Below are positions 58,077 through 64,000 of a stretch of 64,000 nucleotides of DNA, piece by piece (position 1 is the stretch's first letter; each line of letters opens with the position of its first letter). A program made the translations under genes and the position numbers. This stretch comes from Cepaea nemoralis (Eukaryota > Mollusca > Gastropoda > Stylommatophora > Helicidae): assembly GCA_014155875.1 (NCBI GenBank), contig JACEFZ010024473.1, positions 289,001-353,000 on the forward strand, given 5' to 3'. The notes beneath the pieces were generated by a model, which worked only from the letters and a program-made list of their open reading frames with translations, was not told the DNA's origin and searched no databases.

Positions 58077-59290
58077 TGCCTTCCAAGAGCAGGTGGAAAT
58101 AAGCATTGTCTCTCTAGCTGGCTTGATATTTTTCTGGCAATTAACTTCTCCAGCAGCTTGCCTATTGTATTTTGCATGGTGATTACCCAATATCCCTGAA
58201 ATGTTGTGTGGTCTTTGCCAGGCTTCGGCAAGGGAATCAGATGTCTGTATAGCTACTCCTCGTTGATGCTAGCACTCACTACACTGTTGTTGTACATATC
58301 TGCTAGTTCCTCAAACTCGTTGTCGGTACACATAATAATGTCATTTGTTTGTCGTTACACAGCCTTGATCTCTTTCACTGTCACTATGTCCTCTTCTGAA
58401 ATTTTCTGGGACTTACATTTATCTGAGGTAACCGTATTAGCAAATTTGTGTTCTCTCGTGTCTGCCTGGTTGCCCTGCTCTAGATAGTGTTCTAAAAGCG
58501 CTTTGACCTTATTCTCGTCAGTTCTTTACCAAATGAGACCAGCATCCTGAATGTCAGGAATACTCTTATTCTTGACTACACCGTTCTTACTTTCATGTAG
58601 TCACCAGAACAATTGCAGTGACTTGTCTTTGCTAATGTTTTTGACACAACTCTGTCTATTTATCACTTTTTACCACCTTAATCAGTTTGTTAAGACAGCT
58701 ACATTTTGTATCCATGTCTCTTTCCAAGTGCGAGATAAGACTAGGATGGGTAACTCTGCTCCTTTTACCGTTTTGCCATTTTCTTAGAGCACCACGCTTA
58801 TCTACCGAGGCATTTTCCACCTCAAAATTCCATTAAGGGGGTTGCTCCCAGCTTGTTTTTTGCAATGGTGATTTATATGCTTGTTGCACCTTATTTCACC
58901 CACAACATCTTTCCCTTTACTGTCATTCTTGAATGTCTTGACCTTTTACTTGTGTTATCTGGTTCTGCCTTTCTCCACCAATATGCTGCAAGGGTGGTGG
59001 TCGCTGCCATGGTACCCTAGAACACCATATCTACACACTGTAGTGAGTGAAGGAGAAACCAGCACCAGGTCAATAACACTGTCCTAATTACCTGTCGGCT
59101 TGCTGTCATGGTGACACAGCCACTGTTGTTATAAACAAGGTAGATGGTTTCAAGTGCGGCCGCGAGCACCTCCCTCTGTGTGTTGGAAGAAAGGTTTCCC
59201 TATGACCTGCCTTTAGCGTTGAAATCACCACAGAAAATGACATTCCTCTCGTAACATAATATGTCACTCAAGCACTGCCACCTCTGGAAA
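58077..59290 (-). pseudogene. LINE D, 5' part: endonuclease C-terminus and RT start
   Basis: The minus strand ends (toward 58077) with MPKPGKDHTTFQGYWVITMQ, then NTIGKLLEKLIARKISSQLE, the first RT blocks. Further right, near 59200-59270, broken frames include NVIFCGDFNAKGRS, the endonuclease Asp motif. The LTR element was inserted directly after this RT start. The LINE D 5' end near 59290 meets the minisatellite. Confidence 0.75.
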
Positions 59291-59571
59291 TCCACACTCG
59301 CGTCTATGTTTCACATAAAGAAGTATCTTTATTTCACATCTGTACAGAGATGAACCATGAATCACATATATACAGAGATGACAATGTTTCACATCTATAC
59401 AATGTTTCACGTGTATACAGAGATGTCTAAGTTTTATGTGTATACAGAGAGTCCATGACTCAAATGTATACGGAAATGTCCATGTTTCACTTGTGAACAG
59501 AAATGTCTATGTCCAGCCGTATAAAGAGATGTCTATGTTTCATGTGTGTGTATATATATATATATATATAT
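59291..59571. repeat. Minisatellite 'tttcacatgtatacagagat', third array, then (TA)n
   Basis: About nine diverged units of the minisatellite found at 30465-30728 and 40746-40878, ending in a short (TA)n. It lies in the intron just after the coiled-coil exon. Confidence 0.85.
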
Positions 59572-59647
59572 GACCAATGCTTGCAATGGCCTGTTCTCTG
59601 TGGATTAATATTCGTTTTAAACAACTATAAAGTTGTTCTATACTCAC

Positions 59648-60065
59648 CTCTTGGAGTTGTAAATCCCTTTGCCTGATTATTGTGTTCAGCCGTTTGATCT
59701 CATCTTCTAGCGTTTTCTTTTCATTAGCCTTCAATTCTTTTACCTGTCTGTGACGATTATCGCTGAGTTGCTCTTGATGTTTACTAGCAATTAACTGGGA
59801 TTTTAAATCCTCATAATTGTTTTCGGCTCGTCTTAAATTTTCTCCGAGAGAGTTAATTGCCTGTTTTAAGTTACAATTTTCCTGTTGCAGCTGAATCATT
59901 GCTACATGCATGCCCATTATTAGGCCCTGCAATCGATGTAATTCTTGCGTGGACGAATTGTAGGTAATGATATGTAAATGTTCATCAAATGTCCGTGTCC
60001 GGATGGGATATTTCTCAATATCTTCAGATGCATCTGGATGCAACGAGACCACTCTTATGTGGAAC
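59648..60065 (-). CDS. Internal exon of an unrecognised coiled-coil protein gene
   Basis: The minus strand has a plausible acceptor (TTTATCGCCACAG|G, exon start about 60065), then about 139 codons without a stop, then a strong donor (GAG|GTGAGTAT, exon end about 59648). The first part, FHIRVVSLHPDASEDIEKYP then TFDEHLHIITYNSSTQE, is globular. The rest is a long heptad-like coiled coil (LQQENCNLKQAINSLGENLR, LKSQLIASKHQEQLSDNRHR, LEDEIKRLNTIIRQRDLQL). Not recognised as any named family. The exon and flanking intron resemble the fragment at 40957, so the locus was duplicated. Upstream and downstream exons are not found in the window. Confidence 0.65.
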
Positions 60066-60109
60066 CTGTGGCGATAAATGTAGTGTAATTAGAATATTAC
60101 AAAAGACAT

Positions 60110-60450
60110 ACAAACATTGCCAACATGTGGACTAAATCATGGTCATTTTATTAGCTGATTATGTGCCAAAGTGCGGATTACGTCATGGACATATTATTAG
60201 CTGATTCTGTGCCAAAGTGTGAACTAAATCATGAACATATTTTTAGCTTATTCTGTGCCAAAGTGGGGACTATATCATGGACATATTATTAGCTGAATCT
60301 GTGCCAAAGTTTTGACTAAATCATGACAAATTATTAGCTGATGATTCTGTGCTAAAATGTGGACTAAATCATGGACTTATTATAAACTGGTTATGAGCCA
60401 AAGTGTGGACTATATCATGAACATATTATTAGCGGATTATGTGCCAAAGG
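60110..60450. repeat. Tandem repeat, about 46-bp unit, 7 copies
   Basis: Units of 'attagctgattctgtgccaa' plus 'agtgtggactaaatcatgga'. It sits just upstream of the coiled-coil exon, in the intron. Confidence 0.88.
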
Positions 60451-60790
60451 ATAATATATCGCCACACGTGACCTCCCATTTGGAGAGATGAATATGAATA
60501 CAATTGGAGGAACTGCGGTAAAGCTGTGAAAATGTAAATAATTTAAAATAACACAAAGTTATGATAAAGGCTAGTCCAGCCTCCTTGTATTGTTTCGTAA
60601 TTCTGTTCTGTAAAGCTGCATTACTTTGTGTTATTTTATATTGTTTACGTTTGGACAGATGGACGATATATAGAAATACTAGGGGTTTCGTGTTATTTGT
60701 TTTGTTTCGTGGCATCTTCTGCAGTTTTAATGCTCAGTGAATGAACAGTTTACATTATAATACTTGTTTATTTGATTGTGTACCATGTTT
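60451..60790. other. Non-coding stretch with a small inverted repeat
   Basis: 'gtaaataatttaaaataacacaaag' at about 60534 and its near-complement at about 60630 (a 'ctttgtgttattttatattgttt' stretch) could form a stem with a loop of about 70 bp. Possibly a degraded MITE; otherwise nothing recognised. Confidence 0.4.
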
Positions 60791-60822
60791 GGGCCAAACC
60801 TGCTTTTTTTTTTTTTTTTGGC

Positions 60823-61105
60823 CGCTTGCTCGGCTTTGAATTCAAGCGTAGTCCGAACCACTACTTCAAGTAGTGCTGGACTGAATTTTGCTCGTGGATT
60901 AGCTTTCCCTATTATCAATGTCCCTCGCCATCAGGCGAACCCACTCCGACTTCAGAGGTACTTGTAATTTACGTCCCCAAGTCAAGGACGACAAGCCACA
61001 ATTTTAGTCCAACTGTCCAGTGTAGGGGTTGAACTCTCTACCTCAGCATCAGCACACCGGGTGCTTAAAAACACGCGTTCTTATCTATTCGGCCACGCTG
61101 ACCTT
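60823..61105 (-). mobile_element. SINE family B (copy 2)
   Basis: Same 290-bp element as 3795-4085, with the B box 'ggttgaact' complement near 61030 and the A box near 61090. A T-rich run (about 60806-60820) lies at its 3' end. Confidence 0.82.
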
Positions 61106-61259
61106 CACCTACTTAGTGTTTGCCACTGAATCAGATTAATACAAACACTTGCTGCCGTTAAAATTAAAATTCCGGAGTTCAAACCTACGCTGAAAGTAGG
61201 GTTAATTTTTCTGACCACAGCGACTGCTGGATCGACCTAATCTAGTGAAATAGTTCTTT

Positions 61260-61263
<4 letters not shown>

Positions 61264-61336
<73 letters not shown>
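61264..61336. repeat. (GT)n microsatellite
   Basis: About 35 units with a central GCGCGCGTGC interruption. It adjoins the 3' end of the SINE at 61337-61620. Confidence 0.97.
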
Positions 61337-61338
<2 letters not shown>

Positions 61339-61620
61339 CGCTCGCTTTGAATTCAAACGTAATCCATACACGTGGTACTCCTTCTAGTGCACTAGACTGA
61401 TTTTTGCATGTGGATTAGCTTTCCATATTACCATGCCCCTCGCCATCAGGCGAACCCACTCTATCTTCTGATGTACTTGTAATTTACGTGCCAATGTCAA
61501 GGAAGTCAACATTTTAGCCCAACTGACCGATGTATGGGTTGTACCCGCTGCTTCAGCATCAGCACACCGGATGTTTAAGTTCGATCGCTTTTATCCTTTC
61601 GGTCATGCTGGCCTCCATAT
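61337..61620 (-). mobile_element. SINE family B (copy 3)
   Basis: Matches copies at 3795-4085 and 60823-61105, including 'cgccatcaggcgaacccact' and 'agcatcagcacaccgg'. More diverged in the A box. Confidence 0.8.
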
Positions 61621-61804
61621 AAACACCTACAATGAAACTAAAGATGTCCTGAAGGGTTTCGGAACTGTTATTAAACACTCACCCGTTATGTGTGCAACAT
61701 AAGCGCCTTCGTGCTTGTTGGGAAATGTTATTGCCTTCGTCAGCGTCCCAGTGAAGACCTGGAAAATGGAAACAATTGATAAATGTTTAATGTAACCTAC
61801 AATG

Positions 61805-62045
61805 TGGCTTAGGGGCTAGCTAGACGTGCAGTGTCATAGTTCCCAGTTATACCGTCACGGCTTCCACATCAGCTGCGGGAGATTTGGAAGCAAGCCGCTT
61901 TATCTTGAATTTGGCGACATGAAGCGTCAGCTGTTCAGAAAGAAATGGCAAACTACTGATCTAATATTACCTAGTAAATCACAATCAGCCAATACATTAT
62001 GGGGTGATTGCCACGTCAAGTAAAGGACAAGCAATTTGCTGAACT
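61805..62045 (+). mobile_element. SINE family C-like (copy 4)
   Basis: The 3' half, 'agaaatggcaaactactgat' then 'acctagtaaatcacaatcag' and 'cacgtcaagtaaaggac', matches family C. The head contains 'ggcttaggggctagctag', a weak A box. Confidence 0.65.
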
Positions 62046-62369
62046 GATTAATTGACATTGGAATATTAATCGTCTTAAGCGACTTCCCTTATCTGCCATG
62101 GATTTATATAATTAGTTATTCTTATGCAAGCCTCTTTAATTTGATGTATAATACAATATGTCTGCTACCATATTAACAACTTTTACATCATAACTGTGTC
62201 ACACTCCTAGTTCCCATTCTCAGCCATAATTCTTTGTTAAATCCAAACTTACCTTACTGAAGCTGTTACATATTTTTTATTGTATCATGGCATACAGATG
62301 AGATTTTCTTCTGCTGGCCAGTTGTTGAGTTTAATCGAGAACTGATATCACAGGACTATAAACATTGCC
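62046..62369. other. AT-rich non-coding stretch
   Basis: Nothing recognised. Confidence 0.4.
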
Positions 62370-62470
62370 ATGCGTGTTCTGTCCTCATCTTCATCAGCCT
62401 GCGAAGAGCCCCGATACTATTGGTACCAGTTGCAGTCTGATTATGTGTTCCTCTGGTCTGTCCTCAGGCA
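62370..62470 (-). pseudogene. LINE D C-terminal tail, second copy
   Basis: The minus strand encodes, in frame, THNQTATGTNSIGALRRLMK and a truncated Cys-rich end, matching the LINE D tail at 47452-47649 (TYNQIATGTISVGTLRWLLR). Only about 100 bp are clear. Confidence 0.55.
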
Positions 62471-63552
62471 CGTTTATTGACTGGTTGTGTCAGTGGTCAC
62501 TATAACTGGACACCGATACCTCCAGTCTCCCTCCCATAGACCACACACGGAGTGGTAAACGCTCTGTCGAGGAAGCAAGCACAACACATCATCAGAAGCA
62601 GTCCTTTTCCGAATGTTTCCACCCCTTTACCTTCTTTACACTCTCAGGGTGAGAGCCTGTCCAGGTAATGACTCCCGGACGTCTTTCTCCTGTCGTGCAT
62701 ATCCACTATCGAGAAGTTCGTTTATCGTACTTATCCCACATCGACAACGTTAAGTGCGCCTGCCCAGAACCCATCTCACCCTTTGGAGGGTGAGCCGGCA
62801 CCCAGTGCAACTACCTGCTTTATCACTGCACCGTAACTGACCGCATGAAAACCTCCTCCTCCCACCGGCAGTTTGTCTCAGTCTTCACCTTTGCCTAGGT
62901 GGCTAGCTATGACCAGTAGACGTGGCCGCCATGTTGCCTTCTTCGTATCCTGTTCAGATTACCTCCTGCACGTTTCCAGCGGAAGCCAGCTCTTCCTCTG
63001 ACCGAATTCTACCCCTCCTGCCCTCGCCACAGCTGTGGGGCGGCCAATGCAAGACGTCCTATCCCGCCACGACTGGTCGCTGCCGACGGAGAACCTCAGC
63101 AAGATGTGGGAACTCCGTATAACCGGTGGTAATGAAATGTGTGTATACGAGAATCACAGATGCTATCAAAGTTGTTGGTTGTTCTAATTTGGAAAGTTTG
63201 CCCAGCCAGCGACTTATTCGGCTTGCTCTTTTCGATTTCCAACTGCCAAGGGATGTTTAACAGCTTCTGTGCCAAACAAAAAAAGTAAGTTTGGACCAAA
63301 CAAAATTTGATGGCGAAAAATGGAAAGTAGGTGTGTTTGACAGTTATGACTAAACAATTTTGTTAATATGATTGCAGACATGTTGTATTATAACACAATG
63401 ACAACATTTCAGCGTTATTTAAGCCATTGGCAGATACGGGAAGTCACTTAAGACGATTAGTCATCCCAAGTCACTTAATCAGCTAATGTCCACACTGTGC
63501 ACACGAGACCTCCTAGTTATCAGCCCTTATTCAAGAAGGCTATCTACTAAAT
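62471..63552. other. Mixed-composition stretch with no recognised gene
   Basis: A plus-strand frame at 62922-63122 begins in a Kozak-like context (GCCGCCATG) but has no domain; not called. Confidence 0.35.
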
Positions 63553-63989
63553 AAGTGGTTCTCAATCTTTTTTGGCCTATGCACCCCTTGACCATATGTT
63601 CAGAATGTCACCCTCCCCCTGCCCCCTGTCGTATTCCCTCCCTATAAATTCCCCCTCCCCTAGCCTCTACACAATATTTGTAAAAATTGAAGCTAAATTT
63701 AATAACACATACTAGAACAAGTCTAGACTTCTACATAAAACTTGATTTGCGGGTCTATTTACGTTACAAAACGAATTTCAGAAGGGCGAGAAGTACATAA
63801 TTGTAAAGTAAGGAGAGAAAAACAATATCAAGTAGTCAGTTCTTGTATTAACGCGGTCTTGAAATAATCTTAATTCCCACCCCCCCCCCCCCCCCCCCCC
63901 GACCGAAACCCTAAAATTCTCTATGGAAATTGGGGGGGGGGGGGGGAGAGGGGGGGGGGAGAAATTCCCAAACCGGTTGAGAACCACTG
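63553..63989. mobile_element. hAT-type MITE with poly-C/poly-G core
   Basis: The left end (A)AGTGGTTCTCAATC and the inward right end CAGTGGTTCTCAACC are the well-known terminal sequence of hAT (Charlie-like) elements. Flanking 8-mers TACTAAAT and TATTAGAT agree at 6 of 8 positions, a decayed 8-bp target duplication. Inside are a C run (about 63879-63900) and G runs (63932-63959) that could pair with each other. No transposase. Confidence 0.78.
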
Positions 63990-64000
63990 TATTAGATCGT

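Overview
The window is a eukaryotic, almost certainly invertebrate, nuclear genome segment dominated by transposable elements. Intron-interrupted host exons, tRNA-derived SINEs, many non-LTR retrotransposons, Penelope-like pieces, a Polinton and abundant minisatellites suggest a lophotrochozoan, perhaps a mollusc. That placement is inference; no marker gene proves it. Only two stretches look like host coding sequence: a TNF-receptor-like first exon (12900-13848, minus, with a strong splice donor) and a coiled-coil exon (about 59648-60065, minus, with acceptor and donor). A fragment resembling the 3' end of the second exon is repeated near 40957.

Layout. 1-810 is an LTR-retrotransposon gag running off the window. 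0.8-10 kb holds minisatellites, three SINE families and a Penelope-type GIY-YIG fragment. 10-12.3 kb holds an internally deleted RTE-like LINE, a LINE tail and a Tigger/pogo derivative that keeps only its DNA-binding domain. 12.9-13.8 kb is the TNFR exon. 14.6-18.5 kb is a gag pseudogene split by a 5'-truncated RTE-like LINE ending in (GAA)n, then an inverted gag copy and a LINE tail. 18.6-19.6 kb and 28.4-29.8 kb are inverted copies of a Helitron-like repeat full of (AGAC)n. 24.5-28.4 kb has Penelope RT and LINE fragments. 30.2-30.4 kb is a palindromic compound microsatellite.

The most interesting object is 30729-40745: a Polinton/Maverick-type element with AGT...ACT ends, a 6-bp target duplication (GATGTC) and terminal inverted repeats of about 1.5 kb. 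It lacks any visible polB, integrase, ATPase or protease. It carries a short unit running from a TATA box (33217) to AATAAA (34851), with a small membrane protein gene overlapping, by ATGA, a gene for a virion-like protein of unknown function. A near full-length RTE-like LINE (36488-39753) sits inside its right inverted repeat; the left repeat preserves the empty site.

41-59.3 kb is a stack of LINEs. One RNase H-bearing LINE (minus, from about 59290 to 46760) is split by an LTR retrotransposon (51258-58071, TSD CACGG), whose left LTR is itself split by a LINE tail (TSD TGTAGACGTC), and again by LINE tails at 47745-50280. The LTR element has lost RT, RNase H and the integrase core. 59.3-64 kb contains the coiled-coil exon, tandem repeats, SINEs and a hAT-type MITE at the right edge. 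Almost every transposon protein here is broken, so the window records past insertion rather than working genes.
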